Shown: positions 8,952-17,051 of the stretch, in pieces
How the letters are laid out: each line of letters starts with the position of its first letter
Numbering within the stretch: position 1 is the first letter of the stretch
Assembly (NCBI GenBank): GCA_023416585.1
Contig: JAEZHM010000018.1
Location: forward strand, 1-64,000
Direction of reading: 5' to 3'
Length of the DNA stretch: 64,000 nucleotides
Origin: Bacillota bacterium
GTDB lineage: Bacteria; Bacillota; Clostridia; Christensenellales; Aristaeellaceae
Made by a program: the position numbers and the translations under genes
Notes under the pieces: model-generated
Databases searched by the model: none
What the model saw: the letters and a program-made list of their open reading frames with translations, nothing else
Told to the model about the DNA's origin: nothing

Positions 8952-9719
8952 ATGCCCCTGCTTGACGTCATCCATGTGAAAAAAGTATATACCACCCTGC
9001 TGGGCGGACAAAAGGTCGAAGCCCTCACCGACGCCAGCTTCAGCGTGGAATCGGGCGAGTTCGTTGCCATCATGGGCGAATCCGGCTCAGGCAAGACGAC
9101 GCTGCTCAACATCCTGGCCGCGCTGGACAAGCCCACCGAAGGCCAGGTGCTGTTGGAGGGCAAAGACCTGGCTCAAATCCGGGATAAGGAAATCTCCGCC
9201 TTCCGCCGGGATAACCTGGGTTTTGTTTTCCAGGATTTCAACCTGCTGGATACCTTTTCCGTACGCGACAACATCCTTCTGCCCCTGGTTCTGGCCGGGA
9301 AAAGTTACAAGGAAATGGAACCCAAGCTCATCGCCGTGGCAGATATACTGCATATTGCCGAAATATTGCCCAAATTCCCCTATGAGATTTCCGGCGGCCA
9401 AAAGCAGCGCACTGCCGTGGCCCGCGCGCTTATCACCTCTCCCAAACTGGTGCTGGCCGACGAACCTACCGGGGCGCTGGACTCCAAAGCATCCCAAAGC
9501 CTGTTACAAACCTTCTCCTCTATTCATGGAAGGGGTCAAACCCTTCTCATGGTCACCCACAGTGCCCAAGCTGCCAGCTTTGCCGGCCGGGTGATGTTCA
9601 TACGCGACGGCCGGGTATACCATCAAATGTACCGGGGCGACATCAGCCAGGATGCCTTCTATCAAAAGATCATAAGTGCCCTCACCGTTCTTTCCGCCGG
9701 GGGTGAATTAGGTGCGTAA
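8952..9719 (+). CDS. BceA-like ABC transporter ATP-binding protein
   Basis: This 255-residue ATPase has Walker A GESGSGKTT near residue 40, Q-loop VFQDFN, signature SGGQKQR, Walker B LVLADEPTGALD and switch His in VTHS. The family (MacB/BceA type) drives permeases that remove peptide antibiotics such as bacitracin, or free their lipid target from them, at the membrane. GGGAGGA lies seven bases before the ATG. The stop overlaps the permease start by 8 bases. Together with the kinase and regulator it forms a complete four-gene Bce module. Confidence 0.94.
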   Translation: MPLLDVIHVKKVYTTLLGGQKVEALTDASFSVESGEFVAIMGESGSGKTTLLNILAALDKPTEGQVLLEGKDLAQIRDKEISAFRRDNLGFVFQDFNLLDTFSVRDNILLPLVLAGKSYKEMEPKLIAVADILHIAEILPKFPYEISGGQKQRTAVARALITSPKLVLADEPTGALDSKASQSLLQTFSSIHGRGQTLLMVTHSAQAASFAGRVMFIRDGRVYHQMYRGDISQDAFYQKIISALTVLSAGGELGA

Positions 9720-11703
9720 GCGGTTTTTATACCTGCGCCTCGCCCTTTCCAACCTGCTTAAGAACCGGCAAACCTACCTTTCCTTTTTTCTAAGTACCGT
9801 CTGCACCATATTCGTGTTCTACACTTTTTCCATGCTCGCCCTGAACGACGGTCTCAGGAAGATGCCTGGCGCTTCATCCTTGCAGGTAATGATGGTGCTT
9901 GGCGCAATTGTAGTGGCCCTTTTTGCCCTGATATTCCTGTTTTACGCAAACAGCTTTCTTATTAAGCGCCGAAAAAAGGAACTGGGCCTGTACGCCATAC
10001 TGGGCTTGGAGAAAAAGCATATCGCCCGCATCCTTTTCCACGAGATGACGGCGCTGCTGATTGTAAGCTTGGTTACGGGGATCGGCCTTGGAATTTCGCT
10101 TAGCAAGCTCATGTTCCTGTTGGTCCAGGCGTTGATGCACATTCCAACCCCTATCATCTTTCAGGTGAACCAGTTCCCCCTGCTCTTAACGGTCGGATTG
10201 TTCGCTGCCGTATTCTTCTGCCTGCTGTTATACAACCGGCTGCAGGTACACCTTTCCAGCCCCGTCAACCTTTTAAAAGGGCAGCAGAAGGGCGAAAGGG
10301 AACCGAAGACACGCTGGCTGCTGGCCCTGATCGGCATTGCCGCCATGGGTGCCGGCTATTGGCTGGCCATTACTGTAGGAAATCCCCTGCAGGCGCTGTC
10401 CATTTTCTTTATCGCGGTCATTCTGGTAATCATAGGAACCTATGCGCTGTTCACCGCCGGAAGCGTCGCCTTTTTGAAGATGCTCAGGCGAAACAAAGGT
10501 TACTACTACAAGCCCCGCAATTTCATATCCATATCCGGTATGATTTACCGCATGAAGCAAAACGCCGCAGGCCTGGCCGGCATCTGCATATTAAGCACCA
10601 TGGCTATTATCACTATAGGTACTACGGTGGCGCTGTATGTAGGGCAGACGAACATGCTCAGGGATATGTACCCAATGGATCATGTTTTAAGCTACAAGGA
10701 AACCGAGCTTGATCCTGTCCGGGCGGAAGAATTGGTACAGGAAAAAGCACAAGAGCACACAGTTTCAATCTCCAACCTTTATCAAGCCGTTTTCCTTGAC
10801 ACCGCCGTGTCCCGAGAGGGAAATACTTTAAGCAAAGCGGAATTATCGAGTACAATAACTTCCAAAGAGTACGAAAGCATGTGGATGCTTTTCCTGCTCC
10901 CTTTGAATGAGTTTAATCGAATGGCCGGCAGCGCTTATACGCTTGCTGACAATGAAGCGCTTCTGTTTGAGTCCAGGAACAGCCCGGCACCAGACAGTTT
11001 GACTGCCGGCAGCATGGTAATCAGCATCAAGGAGAACTTGGCAGAGTTTCCCATTTCCCAGAAGAACAACAACGGCATGGAACCGCCCATGTACCTGATC
11101 GTCAAGGATAGGGAGACTGCCAAGGTTATCTACAAGAGCATCAAAGGACAGGATTCGGAAACCTTTAAACAGGGCTTCTGGTGGAACAGCGATGGGAGCG
11201 ATGAAGCGCTTTTGATGTATTCCCAGGATGTGAGGGATGCCATAAACGCTCAAAAAATAAGCTTCAATATTTCCAGTGTGGATACGATGCGCCGGGATTG
11301 GTATGCCTTGTACGGCGGATTCTTGTTCCTGGGCGTATTCCTTGGCCTCCTGTTCCTGATGGCTACCACGCTCATCATCTATTTCAAGCAGGTTTCGGAA
11401 GGATACATGGACCACGACCGGTTCATTATCCTTCAGAAGGTGGGCATGAGCCGGGATGAGGTACGGGCTACCGTTCGCAAACAAATCCTGTCGGTATTCA
11501 TCCTTCCCATCATCGTGGCCATACTGCATACATGGGGCGCACTGCACATGATAACCGAAATGCTTTCCATGTTCGGCCTGAGCGTCAAGCTAATCATATC
11601 TCTCAGCATCTTCCTGACCGCAGGGGTGTTCGCACTGTTGTACGGAACGGTCTATACGGCTACTGCCAGGACATACTACAAAATGGTCAGGATGGATCAA
11701 TGA
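9712..11703 (+). CDS. BceB-like FtsX-domain ABC permease
   Basis: The 663-residue protein has about ten membrane helices: one near 20-40, three between 55 and 175, two around 200-245, one near 285-310, then a large extracellular domain (about 315-525) and three C-terminal helices. This 10-TM layout with one large extracellular loop between TM7 and TM8 is diagnostic of Bce-type permeases, where the loop contributes to peptide detection. It begins with GTG, preceded by GGGGGTG, inside the ATPase gene end. It ends the Bce module and is followed by a multi-hairpin repeat and a terminator. The cognate antibiotic cannot be told from sequence. Confidence 0.93.
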   Translation: MRKRFLYLRLALSNLLKNRQTYLSFFLSTVCTIFVFYTFSMLALNDGLRKMPGASSLQVMMVLGAIVVALFALIFLFYANSFLIKRRKKELGLYAILGLEKKHIARILFHEMTALLIVSLVTGIGLGISLSKLMFLLVQALMHIPTPIIFQVNQFPLLLTVGLFAAVFFCLLLYNRLQVHLSSPVNLLKGQQKGEREPKTRWLLALIGIAAMGAGYWLAITVGNPLQALSIFFIAVILVIIGTYALFTAGSVAFLKMLRRNKGYYYKPRNFISISGMIYRMKQNAAGLAGICILSTMAIITIGTTVALYVGQTNMLRDMYPMDHVLSYKETELDPVRAEELVQEKAQEHTVSISNLYQAVFLDTAVSREGNTLSKAELSSTITSKEYESMWMLFLLPLNEFNRMAGSAYTLADNEALLFESRNSPAPDSLTAGSMVISIKENLAEFPISQKNNNGMEPPMYLIVKDRETAKVIYKSIKGQDSETFKQGFWWNSDGSDEALLMYSQDVRDAINAQKISFNISSVDTMRRDWYALYGGFLFLGVFLGLLFLMATTLIIYFKQVSEGYMDHDRFIILQKVGMSRDEVRATVRKQILSVFILPIIVAILHTWGALHMITEMLSMFGLSVKLIISLSIFLTAGVFALLYGTVYTATARTYYKMVRMDQ

Positions 11704-11740
11704 CGTTTCGAGTAAATGACCGTGACATTTTCTCGAGCCT

Positions 11741-11872
11741 GCGCTTTTCATCTTATAGCTACGCTCGCGGCCGATGAAAAGTGTAAGGAAAGCTTGCTCC
11801 GCAAGCGACCCGCGCACCCGGCAAAGCCGGGCGTCACGACTATAAATGAAGGGGCTTCGGCCCCTTCATTGC
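11741..11872. repeat. Multi-hairpin intergenic element
   Basis: Four consecutive perfect hairpins are packed into about 130 bases: CTTTTCATC/GATGAAAAG (11744-11781), GCTTGC-TCC-GCAAGC (11792-11806), CCCGGC-AAA-GCCGGG (11817-11831) and ATGAAGGGGC-TTCG-GCCCCTTCAT (11846-11869). The last carries a UUCG tetraloop and is followed by TGCATCCC. A related end, GGGGCTTCGGCCCC then TTGCACCC, occurs in the element at 48968-49170 read on the minus strand. No ORF is present. Confidence 0.7.
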
Positions 11873-11916
11873 ATCCCCACGTCATACGCAAAAACAGTAA
11901 TTGTCAGCAACATCAA

Positions 11917-11950
11917 AAAAACCGTAAGAGATATTTCTCATACGGTTTTT
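11917..11950. terminator. Bidirectional terminator between bceB and the DMT gene
   Basis: AAAAACCGTA (11917-11926) pairs with TACGGTTTTT (11941-11950), giving T runs on both strands. It serves the plus-strand permease gene and the minus-strand transporter gene ending at 11974. Confidence 0.88.
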
Positions 11951-11973
11951 ATTTCCATTTTACTGCCTGCAAC

Positions 11974-12918
11974 TTATTCCATAGACGCCTGTTCGTAAGG
12001 TTTTGCTTGCCCTGTCAATTCCCCTTTTCTTTTTGCGTTCACCCCATACGCCGCAAGAATGATGATCACCGACCCTATGATTTGATAAATGCCAAAGCTC
12101 TCATGCAGTATCAACACCCCGGCCAGAATAGTGATCACCGTTGTGATGTTGGCAAATATAGAGGCGCTTGCAACATCCAAATGGGTCACGGCATAGTTGA
12201 GCATCAGGAAAGCTCCCACGGAAGACAACCCCGCCAGATAGATAACGGAAATCCAGAACGAAGTATCGCAAAGCGGTACAATGACCATTTCCTGAAAATT
12301 CCCCGCGCTTTGAATCAGTGCAATACATGTGAAAACCGCGCTGCCCAGTGCGAACATCACATAGGTTCTTTCAAAAGGAGAAAACCGAACCGATATCTTT
12401 TTGCTGAGTACGTTGAACATTGTACCGGCGAATACCGATACGAGAAGCAGCAGAAAGCCCAGCCAACTGAAGCTGCCCGATCCCTGATACATCGTAGTCA
12501 AAAAAACGCCAACCACCGAAGCAAGGGAGCAGAGAGCCTGAAAGGGGCGGATTCTTTCCTTCAAAAAGACACGGGCTGCGGCTAGGCTTGTGATGGGGAC
12601 CAAAGCCAGTATCGTCCCAATAAATGATGTGGCAGAAAGCGTTACGCCATAGTTCTCACAAATAAAGTAAACAACAGGCTGAATCAGGCCCAGCAACAGA
12701 AGCGAACCGATTTTTTTGCCTTTGAGGCGGAGCCTGCGTATACGTAACAACAACAGGCAATTCAGCAGCAAAAATGCCACTGTAAACCGCACTGACAGCA
12801 GTACAAAGGGTGTTGCGACATTCAGCGCCTGTTTGGAGAAAAGAAAACTGAAGCCAAAGATGGCATACCCTAAAACAGAAAGAATGACTGCAAGGTTTTT
12901 TCTTTGCTGCTCTTTCAT
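11974..12918 (-). CDS. DMT-superfamily (EamA) transporter
   Basis: The 314-residue polytopic protein has about ten membrane helices arranged as two EamA repeats (about 10-145 and 155-290). The second starts with WLGFLLLLVSVFAGTMFNVLSKK. Members export amino acids, nucleobases or metabolites, and the substrate cannot be predicted. The ATG has only a weak GAGG ten bases upstream. It lies 30 bases downstream of the glycosyltransferase gene on the same strand and could be cotranscribed with it. Confidence 0.88.
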   Translation of the reverse strand: MKEQQRKNLAVILSVLGYAIFGFSFLFSKQALNVATPFVLLSVRFTVAFLLLNCLLLLRIRRLRLKGKKIGSLLLLGLIQPVVYFICENYGVTLSATSFIGTILALVPITSLAAARVFLKERIRPFQALCSLASVVGVFLTTMYQGSGSFSWLGFLLLLVSVFAGTMFNVLSKKISVRFSPFERTYVMFALGSAVFTCIALIQSAGNFQEMVIVPLCDTSFWISVIYLAGLSSVGAFLMLNYAVTHLDVASASIFANITTVITILAGVLILHESFGIYQIIGSVIIILAAYGVNAKRKGELTGQAKPYEQASME

Positions 12919-12948
12919 TTGCTCATAGCCTCAAACACGCAACCGGCT

Positions 12949-13725
12949 TCATATTTTTAAGCCCCATTTGCCAAAATATTGCATCATGGATTTTACATGC
13001 AAAAGAGTGCTCTTTAACGAATGAACGCTGTCCCTGGACCATACATGGGTCACGGAAAAGCCGGGGTGATACAGCGTCAATCCCTGCGCTTTCATTTCAC
13101 GGGTCAAATCCGCATCCTCCATGTACAAAAAGTACCGGGGATCAAAACCACCCGTTGCTTTTAAAGCATCGGCGCGCGCCAGCATGAAGCAGCCCGTGGC
13201 AAAGTTAAGCTCCGCAGGTTCTGTCACGTTTCTATCCCGCCAGGTATACCGGCCCCTCCACGATGTAAAAGGGCGCCCCAGCCGCTCCAGATAGCCGCCC
13301 AGAAGGAAATGGACGGACGGCAGCTCCTTGGGCAGAAACTGTTCGCTGCCGTCTGGATGCTTCACCTTGGGCGAAAGCAGCGCCACATCCGGACGGGAAT
13401 CCATAAAAGCAATCATCCGCTCCAGCACATCCGGTCCTACGGTGATATCCGGATTTACGATCAGGTGGTAAGGCGCGTTCACATACGGCAGCGCCTTGTT
13501 ATGTCCCTGGCCAAATCCTATGTTTTGGGTAAGCTTTATCAGCCGCACACGGGGAAAGTTTACTTCCACAAGGGCGACTGTCCGATCGGTGGATACATTA
13601 TCCACCACCATGATTTCCATGCGGTCCGCAATGGTGCTCTCAAAAAGCGAAGACAGCACGTTTTCTATGTGCTTTTCGCTGTTATAAGTAACGATACAGG
13701 CGGTAAGAAGGGGAGTATCCGCCAT
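12949..13725 (-). CDS. Family 2 glycosyltransferase (WbbL/rhamnosyltransferase-like)
   Basis: The 258-residue GT-A enzyme opens with LTACIVTYNSEKHIENVLSS and has the nucleotide-sugar Asp in VVDNVSTD. The NIGFGQGHN loop, the DxD-like region LIVNPDI and the acceptor-side FLYMEDADLT box follow. These match rhamnosyltransferase-like GT2 enzymes that work on cell-surface polysaccharides. There are no membrane helices, so it is cytoplasmic or peripheral. AGGAGG lies eight bases before the ATG, and a promoter is visible at 13757-13785. It is not adjacent to the larger glycan cluster at 25.7-32 kb. Confidence 0.92.
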   Translation of the reverse strand: MADTPLLTACIVTYNSEKHIENVLSSLFESTIADRMEIMVVDNVSTDRTVALVEVNFPRVRLIKLTQNIGFGQGHNKALPYVNAPYHLIVNPDITVGPDVLERMIAFMDSRPDVALLSPKVKHPDGSEQFLPKELPSVHFLLGGYLERLGRPFTSWRGRYTWRDRNVTEPAELNFATGCFMLARADALKATGGFDPRYFLYMEDADLTREMKAQGLTLYHPGFSVTHVWSRDSVHSLKSTLLHVKSMMQYFGKWGLKI

Positions 13726-13756
13726 GCAAAAATCCTCCTTGTGGTGGCCTTAGCGT

Positions 13757-13785
13757 ATGATACCATACAGAGAAGGGATTGTCAT
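13757..13785 (-). promoter_or_regulatory. Promoter of the glycosyltransferase gene
   Basis: On the minus strand ATGACA (13780-13785) and TATCAT (13757-13762) are 17 bases apart, about 30 bases before the ATG. Confidence 0.6.
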
Positions 13786-13793
13786 CCCGTAAT

Positions 13794-13826
13794 AAAAACG
13801 GGGAGTGCCCGCATTGGAGCACTCCC
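13794..13826 (-). terminator. Intrinsic terminator downstream of cellobiose phosphorylase
   Basis: On the minus strand GGGAGTGC (13819-13826) pairs with GCACTCCC (13801-13808), followed by CG and TTTTTATT. It ends transcripts coming from the cellobiose phosphorylase gene and its adjoining repeat. Confidence 0.8.
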
Positions 13827-13956
13827 CCGGGTATTGACAAGGTCGATACACTTCTACTTCAATGTAGTCCTGGATGCATGTTCCTGCTATGTTCACAGCT
13901 GCCTATGATATAAGCATCATCCCAAGGGACAAAAATGTGTGCATGAAACGCTTTTA

Positions 13957-14079
13957 AGCCTTCCCCTTGAGGGGAAGGTGGCGCGAAGCGGCGGATGAGG
14001 TGTTTAGCTGCAAGTCTATTCACAGTTAATACCACCTCATCAGTCTCCTTCGTCGACAGCTTCCCCTCAAGGGAAAGCC
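13957..14079. repeat. MITE-like dispersed repeat, about 123 bp
   Basis: The left part AGCCTTCCCCTTGAGGGGAA, continuing through GGTGGCGCGAAGCGGCGGA to TGAGGTG (13957-14002), is mirrored imperfectly by CACCTCATCAGTCTCCTTCG... ending AGCTTCCCCTCAAGGGAAAG (about 14033-14077). It is an imperfect inverted repeat around a short core, with inner palindromes at each end. I recognise this wording as a repeat widespread in clostridial genomes. It has no ORF. It fills most of the gap between the glycosyltransferase and cellobiose phosphorylase genes; the rest of 13726-14157 holds only the promoter and terminator listed. Confidence 0.8.
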
Positions 14080-14157
14080 ATGACGCGTCCGCCTCGAACC
14101 CATATTTCAGGATAAATTGGAGAGATTCATTCTGTTAGCTATATCGTCGCAGCTTTA

Positions 14158-16593
14158 CTATTCCACTACTGCCGTTACATGGTACGTTTTCCCGGTTTCA
14201 GATACTGAGGGAAGAATGTTTCCGTTCAACGCTTTCCCCTCAAAAGTCAGCCGTACGATTTTCTTCTCTCCCCCGCTCCTGTTTTCCACATGGATGACGT
14301 AGGTATTCCCTCGCCAGCGCCGTGTCAGGGTAAGCTCCTTCATCTCTCCCGGCAGGCAGGGATCAATTTTAAGCCCGTCGAAATCCGGCTTTACGCCCAG
14401 GATAGCCTGGGAGATGGAGTAGAAGCACCAGGCAGCCGTGCCTGTAAGCCAGCTGTTTTTCGCTTCGCCGAAACGCTTGGCATAAGGCCCGGCAATGGTT
14501 TGGGCATACACGTACGGCTCGGTGCGGTGAAGCGTCTGATCTTCCGTATACGAAGGGCAAATCAGCCGGTAGGTTTCAAAGGCCCGGTCACCGTGATTAA
14601 GCACCGTTTCTGCAATGGTGATCCAGGGGTTATTATGGCAGAAGATACTTCCGTTCTCCTTGTACCCCTGGGGATAGGAGCTGATTTCCCCCAATTCCAA
14701 ATGATACTCGGAGTAAGGCGGCGTATGCAGCGCGATGCCGTGCTGATTTTGCAGCTTTTCACGAACGGAATCCAGCGCCTTAAGCGCCAAGCCTTCCTTT
14801 ACACCGATGCCCCCCATCACGCAAAAGCCCTGGGGCTCGATGAAAATTTGCCCCTCCTTACACGCGGCGCTGCCCACCTTGTTGCCATAGGCGTCATATG
14901 CGCGCAGGAACCAGTTTCCATCCCAGCCATGTTGAAGGACGGTCTTTTCCATCTTCGCCTTTTCCAGAACAGCGGAGGCAGCCTCTTCCGCCCAGCCGAA
15001 GCGGTTGCATAGCGCCGCGTAATCATCCGCCACCGCCACGAACATGCCGGCGATGAACACCGATTCCGCTATGCCGCTGTCGTAATTTTGACATGTTTGA
15101 AAGCTTTCACCCGGCGTTTTGGAAAAGCAGTTCAGGTTCAGGCAATCGTTCCAATCCGCCCGGCCGATCAGCGGAAGGCCGTGAGGGCCAAGATGCGTGC
15201 TGGTATAGCGGAAGGAGCGCCGTAGATGCTCCATCAAAGGTTGGGCATTATCTGCGTTGTTGTCAAAGGGCACGGATTCATGGAGGATGGAAAAGTCTCC
15301 CGTTTCCTTGATGTAGGCTGCCACACCGAATATAAGCCACAGGGGATCGTCGTTGAAGCCGCTGCCCACTTCCAGATTGCCGCGCTTGGTAAGAGGCTGG
15401 TACTGGTGATAGGCGCTGCCGTCCTCAAACTGGGTGGCCGCTATGTCAAGTATCCGTTCCCTGGCCCTTTTCGGAATCAGGTGGACAAAGCCCAAAAGAT
15501 CCTGGGTGGAATCGCGGAAGCCCATGCCCCGGCCTATGCCTGACTCAAAATAGGAGGCGGAACGGGACATATTGAATGTGACCATGCACTGGTATTGGTT
15601 CCAGATGTTCACCATGCGGTCCATTTTTTCATTGCCGCTGTTCACCTGATAGCTGGAAAGAAGCTCCGTCCAGTATGCTTTCAGTTCGCCCAAGGCTTCT
15701 TCAAACTGTGCATCGGTTTGGAAGGCATTAAGAAGCCTTTGGGCGGGGGCCTTGTTGATCAGGCCGGGCGCTTCAAACTTCTCTTCATCAGGATTTTCGC
15801 AGTAGCCCAGCACGAACACAAAGGAAACGGATTCGCCAGGCTTTAATATCCGGCGCAGACAGTGGGAACCGATAGGCGCCCAGCCGTTGGCGATGCTTAG
15901 GCGGGGAGCATCCTCTAAAACCGCCTGCGGTGCATGAAGGCCATTGTACAAACCCACAAAGGATTCCCGGTCGGTGTCAAACCCGTCCACAGTTGTGTTT
16001 ACGGAAAATACCGCGTAATGATTCCGCCGCTCCCTATACTCTGTCTTATGGTATATTGCGCTGCCATGCACTTCTACTTCGCCAATGTTGTAGTTACGCT
16101 GGAAGTTTGTGGAGTCGTCCATGGCGTTCCAAAGACAGAACTCTACAAAGCTATAGAGGCTTATGTGCTTTTCCTGATTGGAAGCGTTGGTTATTTTGAT
16201 CTGTGTTACCTCGGCGGTACGGCCCCTGGGGACCATCACCGTCTGCTTTACCTGAAGGCCATTTTTATCAGCTGTGAAAACGCTGTAGCCTAAGCCGTGC
16301 CGGCATTCGTAATGGTCCAGGGCCGTTTTCACCGGCATCCAGCCGGGATTCCATACAGTTTCCCCATCCTTGATATAGAAATAGTGGCCGCCGGCGTCTG
16401 TAGGCACGTTATTGTAACGGTAGCGGGTAAGGCGCAAAAGCCTGGCATCCTTGCAGAAGCTGTAGCCGCCGCCGGTATTGGATAAGAGGGAAAAGAAATC
16501 CTCACTACCCAGATAATTGATCCAGGGATAAGGCGTATCCGGCCTTGTAATTACATATTCCTTCCGGACATCGTCGAAAAAACCGTACGTCAT
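14158..16593 (-). CDS. Cellobiose phosphorylase (GH94)
   Basis: From the chosen start the protein has 811 residues, the length of the Clostridium thermocellum enzyme. It matches that enzyme strongly in FVEFCLWNAMDDSTNFQRN, YHKTEYRERRNHYAVFSVNT and ESGIGRGMGFRDSTQDLLGF. The catalytic Asp lies in GRADWNDCLNLN. The enzyme splits cellobiose with phosphate into alpha-glucose 1-phosphate and glucose in the cytoplasm, saving ATP on cellulose-derived sugar. ATG 16593 (MTYGFFDDVRKEYV) is chosen over the longer reading from 16647 because GGAGG lies about nine bases upstream and homologues start there. It has its own promoter and terminator. No cellodextrin transporter is adjacent. Confidence 0.95.
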   Translation of the reverse strand: MTYGFFDDVRKEYVITRPDTPYPWINYLGSEDFFSLLSNTGGGYSFCKDARLLRLTRYRYNNVPTDAGGHYFYIKDGETVWNPGWMPVKTALDHYECRHGLGYSVFTADKNGLQVKQTVMVPRGRTAEVTQIKITNASNQEKHISLYSFVEFCLWNAMDDSTNFQRNYNIGEVEVHGSAIYHKTEYRERRNHYAVFSVNTTVDGFDTDRESFVGLYNGLHAPQAVLEDAPRLSIANGWAPIGSHCLRRILKPGESVSFVFVLGYCENPDEEKFEAPGLINKAPAQRLLNAFQTDAQFEEALGELKAYWTELLSSYQVNSGNEKMDRMVNIWNQYQCMVTFNMSRSASYFESGIGRGMGFRDSTQDLLGFVHLIPKRARERILDIAATQFEDGSAYHQYQPLTKRGNLEVGSGFNDDPLWLIFGVAAYIKETGDFSILHESVPFDNNADNAQPLMEHLRRSFRYTSTHLGPHGLPLIGRADWNDCLNLNCFSKTPGESFQTCQNYDSGIAESVFIAGMFVAVADDYAALCNRFGWAEEAASAVLEKAKMEKTVLQHGWDGNWFLRAYDAYGNKVGSAACKEGQIFIEPQGFCVMGGIGVKEGLALKALDSVREKLQNQHGIALHTPPYSEYHLELGEISSYPQGYKENGSIFCHNNPWITIAETVLNHGDRAFETYRLICPSYTEDQTLHRTEPYVYAQTIAGPYAKRFGEAKNSWLTGTAAWCFYSISQAILGVKPDFDGLKIDPCLPGEMKELTLTRRWRGNTYVIHVENRSGGEKKIVRLTFEGKALNGNILPSVSETGKTYHVTAVVE

Positions 16594-16670
16594 GCAGCAT
16601 GGCCTCCGCTTCCAGAATAATTCTAAAACGATTTCGCATTTAGGCATAACTCCACACGCCTACTATAGGT

Positions 16671-16699
16671 ATCATACCGCGAAAATGGAGGAAACACAA
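16671..16699 (-). promoter_or_regulatory. Promoter of cellobiose phosphorylase
   Basis: On the minus strand TTGTGT (16694-16699) and TATGAT (16671-16676) are 17 bases apart. The -10 overlaps a small palindrome GGTATCATACC (16668-16678), a possible operator. Confidence 0.6.
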
Positions 16700-16940
16700 G
16701 GGGGCATACGACTAAAATTTGAGACATCAACCGTTCTTCCACAAAATAAAGTACATTTTGGCCTCATATCATACCATATAGGATATTATCCTCATCCTCG
16801 TGGAAAGCAAATTGATAGATTGACACTGCACATCCATGCAGTTATTCGGGCTGTTTCAAAAACGATTTAGGAATCTTTGCGCTTTATCTGCCGCCATTTT
16901 GATGACCTGCATAGGCGGCATTTGACTGTTTGACTTGAAA
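16700..16940. other. Intergenic stretch with no recognised feature
   Basis: This A+T-richer stretch separates the cellobiose phosphorylase promoter from the M28 peptidase promoter. I see no ORF with a ribosome binding site, no tRNA, no strong hairpin with a T run and no riboswitch motif. Confidence 0.5.
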
Positions 16941-16969
16941 TTGATATAAGACGCAGTGTGTGGTATACT
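16941..16969 (+). promoter_or_regulatory. Promoter of the M28 peptidase gene
   Basis: TTGATA (16941-16946) and TATACT (16964-16969) are separated by 17 bases and precede the peptidase ATG by 83 bases. Confidence 0.7.
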
Positions 16970-17051
16970 TTTGAAAAATCCCATTATCATCCGCACTCAT
17001 TCCGACATTCATCCGCTTTTCATGGCAGCAGTCAAAAAAGGAGGTTACCCA

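Noticed and set aside
13309..13908. Long plus-strand open frame opposite the glycosyltransferase gene
   Set aside because: The minus strand encodes a clear GT2 enzyme. The plus frame has no binding site or homology and crosses a promoter and a terminator.
16700..16940. Riboswitch or small RNA upstream of the M28 gene
   Set aside because: No conserved riboswitch wording, no stable multi-stem fold and no terminator were found in this stretch.
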